Assembly: GCA_016649475.1 (NCBI GenBank)
Contig: JAENXP010000172.1
Coordinates: 1-5,998 of the forward strand
DNA length: 5,998 nucleotides
Source of the DNA: Burkholderiales bacterium
Lineage (GTDB): Bacteria > Pseudomonadota > Gammaproteobacteria > Burkholderiales > SG8-39
Direction of reading: 5' to 3'
Shown here in pieces: positions 1 to 5,260 of the stretch. Both the position numbers and the translations under genes were made by a program. A model generated the notes under the pieces. The model did not search any database. It was not told the origin of the DNA and saw nothing but the letters and a program-made list of their open reading frames with translations. Positions within the stretch are counted from its first letter, which is position 1. Every line of letters begins with the position of its first letter.

Positions 1-402
1 CTGAAATACACGCTGCTTGCCCACGCCCGGCCCCGTCCCCATGCGATTGCTGCTCATGTAGGTGACTTTCTTGCTGGCGTTGTCGAACAGCACGCCCTTG
101 CCCCGCTGACCGACGAACATAATGGCGTAAACGGAGGTGATGTCGAACACCGCGTAGCCGGGGGCGCTCTCCACGGCCTTGCGCGCCTCGGGGTCCACTG
201 CGTAGAGCTTGGCCAGCGCGTCTTCGGTCATTTTCTGTCGTGCCGCGCGCTCGGCTTCTTTCTCGTCCGGCTTCATTTTCGAACTCGACGCCTCTTCTTT
301 CTCGCCGGACTTGGCGATTGCGCCCTGCCCCCAGGGCAGGCTCGCCGCGACGAGCAGGAGGATCGCAGGCGCGATCGATTTGAATCGGAGGTGAATACTC
401 AT
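1..402 (-). CDS. SYLF-domain (YSC84-like) exported protein, C-terminus cut by window edge
   Basis: The gene begins at ATG 400-402 and stays open for 134 codons to the window edge, so its C-terminus is missing. An AAAAGG motif 7 nt upstream supports this start. Residues 1-30 look like a Sec signal peptide (basic start, hydrophobic AILLLVAASL, then a small-residue stretch). A charged, Lys/Glu-rich linker follows to about residue 58. From about residue 62 the pattern matches the lipid-binding SYLF family: LAKLY, DPEARKAVESAPGYAVFDI (70-88), GKGVLFDN (101-108), TYMSS (114-118), and GTGPGVGKQRVFQ (122-134), where family members usually have a G-x-G-x-GVKKFR-like stretch. SYLF proteins bind phosphoinositides in eukaryotes; their bacterial role is poorly known. 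The gene is last in the visible run of exported-protein genes, 61 nt after the preceding stop. The family call comes from remembered motif patterns, not a search. Confidence 0.72.
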   Translation of the reverse strand, partial: MSIHLRFKSIAPAILLLVAASLPWGQGAIAKSGEKEEASSSKMKPDEKEAERAARQKMTEDALAKLYAVDPEARKAVESAPGYAVFDITSVYAIMFVGQRGKGVLFDNASKKVTYMSSNRMGTGPGVGKQRVFQ

Positions 403-463
403 GGCTTTGCCTTTTGACTGATTATTTCGGTGTAGGTGAACTGCGGGCGCAGACCACCCGGAT

Positions 464-952
464 TCAGGGCGCCAGCGGAACTTCGCCAGCGATCTCGTAT
501 TTGACCAGCGCGCGCACCTTGTTCTCGATCTGCATGTAGCGCGCGACCTTGCGTCCGGGCAGCACCTTGGCCAGCCTGGGCAGGAATTTGCGCTTGAGCT
601 TGGTCTCGGCTTCTTCGACGGCGATGCTTTGTTCCAGCAGCTTGACCGCTTTGGCGTCGGTGAGGCTGTCCGCGTTGTACTCTTTCGCATAAGCGGCGAT
701 GGTCATCGCCAGCTTGTCATTGATCTTGTGCAGTTCCTTTTGATACTTTTCGTACACCGGCCAGAATTTCTTCGCCTCGGCCTCGGTCAGGTCCATGTTT
801 GCGGCTACGAGCAGCTTCTTGTCGCCTTTGAGCTTCTCGCGCAGGATTTGCATATTGTCCGCGGGCTGGGCTTCGGCGGACTTGGTCTGGGCGAATACCG
901 GCGCCGCGCTCAGGGCGGCGACCAAAATCAGTGCGTAACGCATGGCTTTCAT
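464..952 (-). CDS. Exported helical protein, Spy/CpxP-like (hypothetical)
   Basis: I chose ATG 950-952, giving 162 aa, because AAAGGA lies just upstream and the N-terminus becomes a compact signal peptide (residues 1-21, cleavage after APVFA). An in-frame ATG at 980-982 would add ten polar residues and has no comparable ribosome site. The mature protein is charged and almost certainly all-helical. It has LTEAEAKKFWPVYEKYQ (55-71), a long Lys/Glu/Ala helix (about 72-128), then KVLPGRKVARYMQIENKVRA (129-148). The order 'LT..EA..FWPVY..Y', a long amphipathic helix and 'LP..K.ARY.QIE.K' recalls LTXXQ/Spy-type periplasmic chaperones and similar small proteins often left as hypothetical. The exact LTxxQ motif is not seen, so the family call is tentative. 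There are no cysteines. The gene is 147 nt downstream of the surface-antigen-like gene and 61 nt upstream of the SYLF gene. Confidence 0.8.
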   Translation of the reverse strand: MKAMRYALILVAALSAAPVFAQTKSAEAQPADNMQILREKLKGDKKLLVAANMDLTEAEAKKFWPVYEKYQKELHKINDKLAMTIAAYAKEYNADSLTDAKAVKLLEQSIAVEEAETKLKRKFLPRLAKVLPGRKVARYMQIENKVRALVKYEIAGEVPLAP

Positions 953-1099
953 GGAGATCCTTTCGGGAGTCGGGTTGTTCAACTGCGCCGCGCGAAACCG
1001 GCGGCGGAGGGCGATTCTACCATCAGCGGTGATGGTCAGGCTTTTGCGAAGCAGAGCCGCAAAGCGCGAATTGCACTATGCAGAGCGAGACGCGCGTGC

Positions 1100-1465
1100 T
1101 CACTCGGCGAGTTTCCACTCCCCGGACGTTTTTTCGCAGAAATTGTACTGCCCGGAAGCCGAACGCCCCTTGGCCCTGTTTGCGATCGACAGGGTGCGGC
1201 AAGGCATCTGGCCACGTTCGAAACTCTTGATCACCTTCAGCTTGCCGCCCGCCTTGGATGCCGGGTTGGACCAGTTGCGGCTTTCGCCGGCGGCGCCCTG
1301 TTTCAGAATGTCCTGCAGCGCCTGGTTGAAGATCTCGTGATCCGCCTTGGTGAAGTGCGTGTATGGGGTGTCGTTCATGAAGCTCAGGTTGGACGCCGCG
1401 ACCGGCGCGGCGGCTACGACAGCGGCGAGCAGGATACTGCTGAAAATGCGGGCTTTGAGCGACAT
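1100..1465 (-). CDS. Small exported protein resembling the 17-kDa/RT0821-type surface antigen C-terminal domain
   Basis: The start at ATG 1463-1465 gives 121 aa and a clean signal peptide (residues 1-24, MSLKARIFSSILLAAVVAAA... ending VAA). The in-frame upstream ATG at 1499-1501 would add twelve polar residues and lies beside the preceding stop. The mature part has FTKADHEIFNQALQDIL (38-54), a W65-S-N-P68 motif, a K/G-rich strand region, C89-R90 and C110, then G115-E-W117 near the end. This layout (helix, W-x-NP, G-rich, CR, C, G-x-W) is what I associate with the C-terminal domain of Rickettsia 17-kDa and RT0821/Lpp0805-type surface antigens. The usual lipobox cysteine and glycine-zipper N-terminal half are absent. 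C89 and C110 could form a disulfide in the periplasm. The gap to the DUF2950 gene is 42 nt, so co-transcription is likely. The family call is moderate; that it is a real exported protein is firm. Confidence 0.78.
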   Translation of the reverse strand: MSLKARIFSSILLAAVVAAAPVAASNLSFMNDTPYTHFTKADHEIFNQALQDILKQGAAGESRNWSNPASKAGGKLKVIKSFERGQMPCRTLSIANRAKGRSASGQYNFCEKTSGEWKLAE

Positions 1466-1507
1466 GAATCGAGTCCCAGTAAAGCTGGATGTTCTAACCA
1501 ACGAGGC

Positions 1508-2473
1508 TCAGGGTGCAACTTCCTTCCAGCCGGGGCCTGGATCGAAAACGGTCATTTTCGCGCCGATGCCGGCCGTGTCATCACCGAGGTTTTTCTCGTA
1601 GACCTTGCCGTTGTGATTGACGATGAAACTCATCACGCCGGTGTCGCCGTGCTGGTCGGGATACGCAACCATGGCGAAGCCGGCGATCATGCGGCCATTG
1701 ATCACGTAGCGATAAGCTCCTCCGGGCGCGTTCTTGCCCTGTCGCGCCAGAATGCGGTAGTGATAGCCGCGATAGGCGTCGCCCTTATTGTGTCCTTCGA
1801 GATAGGGCGAGCTCGCGGCGATCAGCGGACCGAAGGGGCTCTCCTCCTCGCCCTTGGCGGGGTCCGCGTCCCAGTACAAACCGTCCTGTTTGCCTTTCGC
1901 GCTGGCGAGCTTGCGCGCGTATTGCAGCACGCCGTCGGCGTTGCGGTCGCGCGACGCATACTGGCGTTGCGCATCCACGTAGGCGCGCAGCACGTGGATG
2001 GCATTGCGCTCGTTCGCGCCGATACGCCGGTTCAGCAGTTCATCGACGCCTTCTTCTGTGGCGAAACGCCAGGCGCCATCTACGCGCACCAGCGGGATCG
2101 GCAGCGGCCAGGCCTGGGCGCCCATCAGCAGCACACGGCGGTCGCTGCCATGTTCTTCCAGCACGTGGAAGGTGGCCAACATCGCAGCGGTATCGGCGCG
2201 CACCTTGGCGTCATGGGCCGAGTCGCCAGTGTCCACCAGATTCCTGTGCTCACTGCCGAAGATGGCCAGGAGTTGCGCTTCGTCGTTCGCTTTCAGCGCC
2301 TCGCCGAGCGCATCCACTGCGGCTTCGGGCGTGGCGAAGGTCCGCTGGTCGGCGGCGGCAGACGCCAGCGGCAGCGCCAGCAATAGCAACAGTGCCAGCC
2401 GGCGCAATTGGGTCATCATCGAGAACAGTTTCATGGGTATGGTCACTTTGTCGGTTGCTTGCACGTAGTCCAT
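1508..2473 (-). CDS. DUF2950 family exported protein
   Basis: The protein matches DUF2950 throughout. After the signal sequence comes TFATPEAAVDALGEALKAND (from residue 45). Residues 194-252 hold GKQDGLYW and SPFGPLIAA, then RGYHYRILARQGKNAPGG. The end holds YVINGRMIAGFAMVAYP, GVMSFIVNHNGKVYEKNLG and MTVFDPGPGW. At 321 aa it has a normal length for the family, whose biochemical role is unknown. I chose ATG 2471-2473 because AGGAG at 2480-2484 sits 6 nt upstream; this SD overlaps the stop codon of the DUF3300 gene. The ATG at 2477-2479 is too close to that SD. An in-frame ATG at 2432-2434 would give a more typical signal peptide (MKLFSMMTQLRRLALLLLLA) but has only a poor ribosome site. Export is supported by the Leu-rich segment (26-36) and the small residues after it. 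DUF2950 commonly sits beside DUF3300, as here. Confidence 0.93.
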   Translation of the reverse strand: MDYVQATDKVTIPMKLFSMMTQLRRLALLLLLALPLASAAADQRTFATPEAAVDALGEALKANDEAQLLAIFGSEHRNLVDTGDSAHDAKVRADTAAMLATFHVLEEHGSDRRVLLMGAQAWPLPIPLVRVDGAWRFATEEGVDELLNRRIGANERNAIHVLRAYVDAQRQYASRDRNADGVLQYARKLASAKGKQDGLYWDADPAKGEEESPFGPLIAASSPYLEGHNKGDAYRGYHYRILARQGKNAPGGAYRYVINGRMIAGFAMVAYPDQHGDTGVMSFIVNHNGKVYEKNLGDDTAGIGAKMTVFDPGPGWKEVAP

Positions 2474-2479
2474 GGCCAT

Positions 2480-2484
2480 CTCCT
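2480..2484 (-). promoter_or_regulatory. Ribosome binding site of DUF2950 overlapping the DUF3300 stop
   Basis: The minus strand reads TAGGAGATGGCCATGGAC. TAG (2483-2485) ends the DUF3300 frame, AGGAG (2480-2484) is a near-perfect Shine-Dalgarno, and the ATG at 2471-2473 follows after 6 nt. Terminating ribosomes would sit on the SD of the next gene, which suggests translational coupling of the pair. Confidence 0.75.
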
Positions 2485-3685
2485 AGCGGCGACCACCGCC
2501 GCCGCCGCCGCGGCCACCACCGCCGCCGCCGCGTGCACCCGCGCTCGGGGACGGCCGGGAACCGGCACCTGCGCCGGACATCGAGCTGCGGCTCGAGGCG
2601 CCACGCGAACTGTTCATCTGCGTCTGGCGTCCAGAAGTGTTCGCGCCGCCGAAAGCACCGCCGCCCGAAGGCTGTGTCGACGGCCGTGTTGCTCCTGCCG
2701 AAGGTCGTGTTGCTCCTGCCGACGGACGTGCTGCGCCTGCCGATCCACCGGCACCGCCAGGCCGGGTGCTCGCGTTTCGCGTCGACTGGGTTCTGCCGGT
2801 GCTGCTGCTGACCTGGCCCGGCTGTTTGTTCGACTTCCACTGGCTCGAGCCGCCCGACGATCCGCCGCGATTGACGTTACCCGTATTGATGTTCCCGGTA
2901 TTGATATTGGTGTTTCGGTTGATGTTGATATTGTTGTTGCCACCACCGTAATTGGCGCCGTATCGGCCCCCGTTCCATGCCGCACCGATGGCCGCGCCCC
3001 AGATGATGCCGGTTGCCAGTGCGGCACCCGGCGGATACGGGTAGTAGTACACCGGGTAAGGCGAAGGATAGTAGCCCCAGGAAGAATATCCGCCGGATAC
3101 GACCACGGTGGTCGGACTGTACTGCGGTACATAGATCACCTGCGGATCCGCAGGGACGATCTTGATGACCTCCTTCTCGACCACGACGGTCTGCTTGTCA
3201 TCGCTCTTCAGGTTGCCCACCGACTGCGTCTTGCGACGGAACACCTGCACCGCCTCCAGCACCGCGCCCTGGTCTTCGACCACGGCCTCGCCCAGCGAGG
3301 ACGTCCAGTCGAGGTCGCCGCTCATGCTCTTCACCACCTCGGGATAGTTGAGCAGCGACTTCAACGCATCATCCCAATTTTCGTCGACCTGCAGGTTCGG
3401 ATCGGCCTTGCGCTTCTCCAGAAACCGGTCCGCCTGCACGATCTGCAAAGGATTGGTCGCTGCGGGCAGAATGATGGCGACCAGGTCGTCCGGGTACAGC
3501 GCTATGCGGTCGACGAGTTTTTCGAGTTCTTCGGGTGAGCGCGCGGCCGGCGCACTTGCACTTGCGGCGGGGGCCTGCGCAAACAGGTTTGTCGCGAACA
3601 CCAAGGCGACAAACGCGGCCATGATGGCAGGCCAGCGGGGGCCGCCGCTGCGGGCGGGAGTCGGGGCGAAAAATTGCATTGTCAT
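2483..3685 (-). CDS. DUF3300 family exported protein with long repetitive Gly/Asn/Arg-rich tail
   Basis: A 400-aa protein. GGAG 5 nt before ATG 3683-3685 supports this start; a second ATG two codons in (3677-3679) is less well placed. Residues 1-37 form a signal peptide (hydrophobic MAAFVALVFATNLFA). The DUF3300 domain spans about 50-240, with LVDRIALYPDDLVAIILPAA (57-76), NYPEVVKSM, VVVEKEVIKIVPADPQVIYV (167-186), a Tyr/Pro-rich segment (204-218) and a hydrophobic small-residue helix GAALATGIIWGAAIGAAW (220-237). After this it becomes low-complexity: Asn-rich NINTG units (249-272), Ser/Gly/Gln-rich sequence, RPSAGAT repeats (about 316-336), and a tail of two G6 blocks separated by Arg and ending RR (384-400). 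The family function is unknown. The tail is probably disordered and its basic Gly-rich end could bind polyanions or the cell wall, which is inference. It is the first gene of the five-gene run. Confidence 0.93.
   Translation of the reverse strand: MTMQFFAPTPARSGGPRWPAIMAAFVALVFATNLFAQAPAASASAPAARSPEELEKLVDRIALYPDDLVAIILPAATNPLQIVQADRFLEKRKADPNLQVDENWDDALKSLLNYPEVVKSMSGDLDWTSSLGEAVVEDQGAVLEAVQVFRRKTQSVGNLKSDDKQTVVVEKEVIKIVPADPQVIYVPQYSPTTVVVSGGYSSWGYYPSPYPVYYYPYPPGAALATGIIWGAAIGAAWNGGRYGANYGGGNNNININRNTNINTGNINTGNVNRGGSSGGSSQWKSNKQPGQVSSSTGRTQSTRNASTRPGGAGGSAGAARPSAGATRPSAGATRPSTQPSGGGAFGGANTSGRQTQMNSSRGASSRSSMSGAGAGSRPSPSAGARGGGGGGRGGGGGGRR
2486..2536 (-). repeat. CGG/GGT-rich run encoding the (G6)R(G6)RR tail of DUF3300
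   Basis: The last 17 codons of the DUF3300 gene (residues 384-400) encode two blocks of six glycines separated by Arg and closed by Arg-Arg. On the plus strand this is a near-continuous run of gcc/acc triplets. It is a simple-sequence tract that could expand or contract in whole triplets without changing the frame. Confidence 0.85.
2682..2744 (-). repeat. Three tandem 21-bp repeats within DUF3300 (RPSAGAT units)
   Basis: Three adjacent 21-bp copies lie at 2682-2702, 2703-2723 and 2724-2744. The first two differ at two positions; the third is more diverged. They encode repeated A-R-P-S-A-G-A/T units (about residues 316-336). The length is a multiple of three, so copy-number change would keep the frame. 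Confidence 0.9.
2870..2941 (-). repeat. Asn-rich NINTG repeat segment within DUF3300
   Basis: Residues 249-272 are dominated by asparagine: a run of N/I followed by NINTG-NINTG-NVN units, in which a 15-bp unit is repeated imperfectly. Its AT-rich codons stand out against the GC-rich remainder of the gene. Confidence 0.8.
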
Positions 3686-3833
3686 GCTTGCTCCATGTCA
3701 GGCTTGCTAACGGTGGGGAGGACATCTACGGCACGCAGCCGTCATGACAATTCGCGTGCGCGACGTCCATTTCGCCGCCGCGTACATCCTCACCAGTGCG
3801 GCCTCCCTGGCCTGCAGAGCGGCCGACCTTCGA

Positions 3834-3839
3834 ATTTTA
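3834..3839 (-). promoter_or_regulatory. Possible -10 element (TAAAAT) for the DUF3300-led run
   Basis: In the 253-nt spacer before the DUF3300 gene, the minus strand has GGTAAAATTC, whose TAAAAT matches five of six bases of the sigma-70 -10 consensus. No good -35 lies at 16-18 nt spacing. If real, it implies a leader of roughly 145 nt. I see no other convincing promoter and no riboswitch in this spacer. Confidence 0.22.
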
Positions 3840-3899
3840 CCACTGGCGCGATACCGATGGTACTCGAGGAACCCCACTACGTGAAGGCAAATGCAGCCA

Positions 3900-3928
3900 C
3901 AAAGGCGGCGGCCCGCACACCGCCTTTG
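3900..3928 (-). terminator. Hairpin after the duplicated-domain gene, probable terminator
   Basis: A perfect 9-bp stem (CAAAGGCGG at 3900-3908 with CCGCCTTTG at 3920-3928) encloses an 11-nt loop and starts about 10 nt after the stop at 3939. On the minus-strand transcript no good U-tract follows (TGGCTGCATTTGCC), so termination may be partial or factor-dependent. Its position before the next unit fits a terminator. Confidence 0.5.
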
Positions 3929-3938
3929 TTCAAAAGCC

Positions 3939-4547
3939 TTACTTCTTCCCGCCGCCTTTTTTCGGCGCCGGCATAACCGAAATGGCCAGCGCTTCGGTGT
4001 AGACCACCTCCACCTGGTCGCCCTTTTTCACCACTTTGAAATGATCCGGATTTTGCACGTCGAGCTCGACCACATTCCCCTTCGGGCCTTTCAAGGTAAT
4101 GGTCTTGTTTTTCTTGCTGACGGCGATTACGTCGGCCATGATCGTGATCTGGTGGCCTACGGCGCCGCCCGGCTTCTGCCCCGGCTCGGCGCGCACTGCA
4201 TCCGATTTTTCCGTCCTTTCGCGTATTCCGCCGCCTTTCTTCAGTTCCAGAGTAAGCGCGCGCACGTACTCGACGACCACTTCGTCACCGACTTTCAGCT
4301 GGTCGAAATTTCTCACCTCGTCCCCGGCCTCCACGTCGAAAGCATTTCCGCCATGCCCCTTCAGGGTTATGGTCCGGGTGGCCTTATTGATCGCGGTCAC
4401 CATGGCAGAAGCCTTGGCCGTACCCACCATGGCCGCTTTTCCGGGCTCGCTGGCGGTTACCACTGCGCCGACGGGCGCCTTCTGCGCAAATACCGGCAAG
4501 GCGAAAACTGACATCGCCAAAAATACAATCATCGTCGAATTACGCAT
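3939..4547 (-). CDS. Exported protein with two tandem copies of a small beta-rich domain
   Basis: A 202-aa protein starting at ATG 4545-4547 behind a purine-rich AAGAGAGAGA, a weak ribosome site. Residues 1-22 are a signal peptide (MIVFLAMSVFALPVFA, cleavage before QK). The mature protein is an internal duplication. Copy 1 (about 48-107) has AMVTAINKATRTITLKG, then FDQLKVGDEVVVEYVRAL and KKGGG. Copy 2 (about 137-200) has ADVIAVSKKNKTITLKG, then FKVVKKGDQVEVVYTEAL and KKGGG. Both show TITLKG, a GD-(E/Q)-V turn and V-Y-x-x-A-L, consistent with a small beta-barrel of about 60 residues. A charged linker (108-136) joins them, and the protein ends GGGKK. I recall similar exported hypothetical proteins in Proteobacteria but cannot name a characterised member. 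A terminator lies on each side, so it is probably a single-gene unit. Possible roles such as ligand or metal binding cannot be decided from sequence. Confidence 0.88.
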   Translation of the reverse strand: MRNSTMIVFLAMSVFALPVFAQKAPVGAVVTASEPGKAAMVGTAKASAMVTAINKATRTITLKGHGGNAFDVEAGDEVRNFDQLKVGDEVVVEYVRALTLELKKGGGIRERTEKSDAVRAEPGQKPGGAVGHQITIMADVIAVSKKNKTITLKGPKGNVVELDVQNPDHFKVVKKGDQVEVVYTEALAISVMPAPKKGGGKK

Positions 4548-4723
4548 GGTTCTCTCTCTTTATGTGTTGGGGAAAAAATGGGGCGTCCGGACAAGTCCTC
4601 GGGCGCGCATAGTAACATCGAACGACCAGCTCCGACACTGCCGTACTTGCCGTACCAAGTGCCTGTTTCAATCGACGGAGCGCCTCCCCAGGAGATAAGC
4701 GGCACTCGCGCATCGAGTCCAAC

Positions 4724-4751
4724 AAAAAAGGCGACACACGGCGTCGCCTTT
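4724..4751 (-). terminator. Rho-independent terminator of the cytochrome gene
   Basis: On the minus strand AAAGGCGAC (4743-4751) pairs perfectly with GTCGCCTTT (4727-4735) around a 7-nt loop. The T-run continues to 4724 (six T), then GTT. It begins about 20 nt after the cytochrome stop codon. The stem, short loop and U-tract make a textbook intrinsic terminator. It separates the cytochrome gene from the duplicated-domain gene. Confidence 0.9.
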
Positions 4752-4772
4752 CTTGTTTGCCTACCGCGGCAA

Positions 4773-5093
4773 TTACTTCTTATGGCACTTGACGCAGTCG
4801 GCTTTTTCTTTGACGCCGAACGACTTCGTGCCGTCATGGCAGGTGCCGCAGAATTTGCCTTCGGTGATTTCCTTCATGGTGACCTTGACTTTGCCGGCTT
4901 TCATTTCAAACAGCTTCGGCTTGACGTGACAATCGGGGCATTTCAAACCCTTGGCGGCATGTGCCTTGCCGTCGAACGTCACTTTGCCCTCTTTGCTCGC
5001 GTACTCGATCGTTTTCCCCGGCGGGACCGCCATGACACTGCCGATCGAAAGCATCAACGCCACGAAAACCGCCAATATCCCTGCGAACTTCAT
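4773..5093 (-). CDS. Periplasmic c7-type triheme cytochrome c
   Basis: A 106-aa protein with AAGGGG 7 nt before ATG 5091-5093. Residues 1-22 are a Sec signal peptide (hydrophobic core ILAVFVALMLSIGSV, cleavage after VMA). The mature protein of about 84 residues has three heme c attachment motifs: C52-PD-CH56, C82-GT-CH86 and C100-VK-CH104. Before the first, KVTFDGKAHAAKGLKC (37-52) supplies H45 as a likely distal ligand. The spacing, small size and Lys-rich surface match soluble c7-type triheme cytochromes that carry electrons in the periplasm of metal-, sulfur- or iron-cycling Proteobacteria. The redox partner is not in this window. Only four histidines are present, so at least two hemes lack a second His from this chain; M64 and M73 are candidate alternatives. 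Hemes would be attached by a cytochrome c maturation system encoded elsewhere. The gene appears monocistronic, with its own AT-rich upstream region and a strong terminator. Confidence 0.93.
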   Translation of the reverse strand: MKFAGILAVFVALMLSIGSVMAVPPGKTIEYASKEGKVTFDGKAHAAKGLKCPDCHVKPKLFEMKAGKVKVTMKEITEGKFCGTCHDGTKSFGVKEKADCVKCHKK

Positions 5094-5145
5094 TTGGTCA
5101 CCCCTTGCATAGTAGAAAAATGAACGAAATGTGAATTAATTGTCT

Positions 5146-5173
5146 ATTCTAAATCAAACGCAGCACTGCGCAA
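5146..5173 (-). promoter_or_regulatory. Candidate promoter of the triheme cytochrome gene
   Basis: The AT-rich spacer upstream of the cytochrome contains TAGAAT on the minus strand (5146-5151), five of six matches to the -10 consensus, with a weak TTGCGC (5168-5173) 16 nt upstream. Transcription would start about 45 nt before the ATG. The -35 is poor, so an activator may be needed or the assignment may be wrong. No FNR-type TTGAT-N4-ATCAA site was found. Confidence 0.3.
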
Positions 5174-5260
5174 TACCGTTGACAAGGCCCGTAAGATTTA
5201 CCCACGACGATATTGTGGCTTTTCTGCGGCCCGTTGTCCACCCGCAATAAGCCGCTGGAT

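Noticed and set aside
1019..1036. Hairpin with a 7-bp stem and tetraloop (ACCATCA/TGATGGT) between the surface-antigen-like and Spy-like genes, with another imperfect stem at 1040-1065
   Set aside because: Neither is followed by a T-run on the minus strand, so I do not call them terminators. They could be mRNA-processing or stability stems, but nothing in the sequence decides this.
629..2386. A 585-codon open frame on the plus strand
   Set aside because: It lies antisense across three genes with signal peptides and recognisable families, its translation has no coherent domain, and GC-rich codon bias readily creates such open antisense frames.
2486..2533. Triplet gcc/acc run considered as a non-coding regulatory or CRISPR-like repeat
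   Set aside because: It is fully explained as the glycine codons at the end of the DUF3300 frame, and there are no spacer-separated repeats.
2408..3538. A 376-codon open frame on the plus strand
   Set aside because: It is antisense to the DUF3300 gene; its His/Arg/Ala-rich low-complexity translation mirrors the repetitive tail of that gene and has no ribosome site or family match.
3955..3970. A6 run followed by GGCGG at the end of the duplicated-domain gene, considered as a frameshift slippery site
   Set aside because: In the reading frame it is AAA AAA GGC, which does not fit the X-XXY-YYZ pattern, and the frame ends only a few codons later.
4529..4837. A 102-codon minus-strand frame spanning the terminator and the spacer before the duplicated-domain gene
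   Set aside because: It runs through the strong terminator and overlaps both flanking genes in another frame, and its translation has no recognisable domain.
5133..5160. Possible FNR/CRP-type dyad upstream of the cytochrome (TTGTC...ATCAA)
   Set aside because: Only the outer TTG/CAA bases and one further pair are symmetric, and the spacing does not fit TTGAT-N4-ATCAA.
5179..5184. Perfect TTGACA on the plus strand
   Set aside because: No -10 lies 16-18 nt downstream (the nearest TATTGT is 26 nt away), and no plus-strand gene follows.
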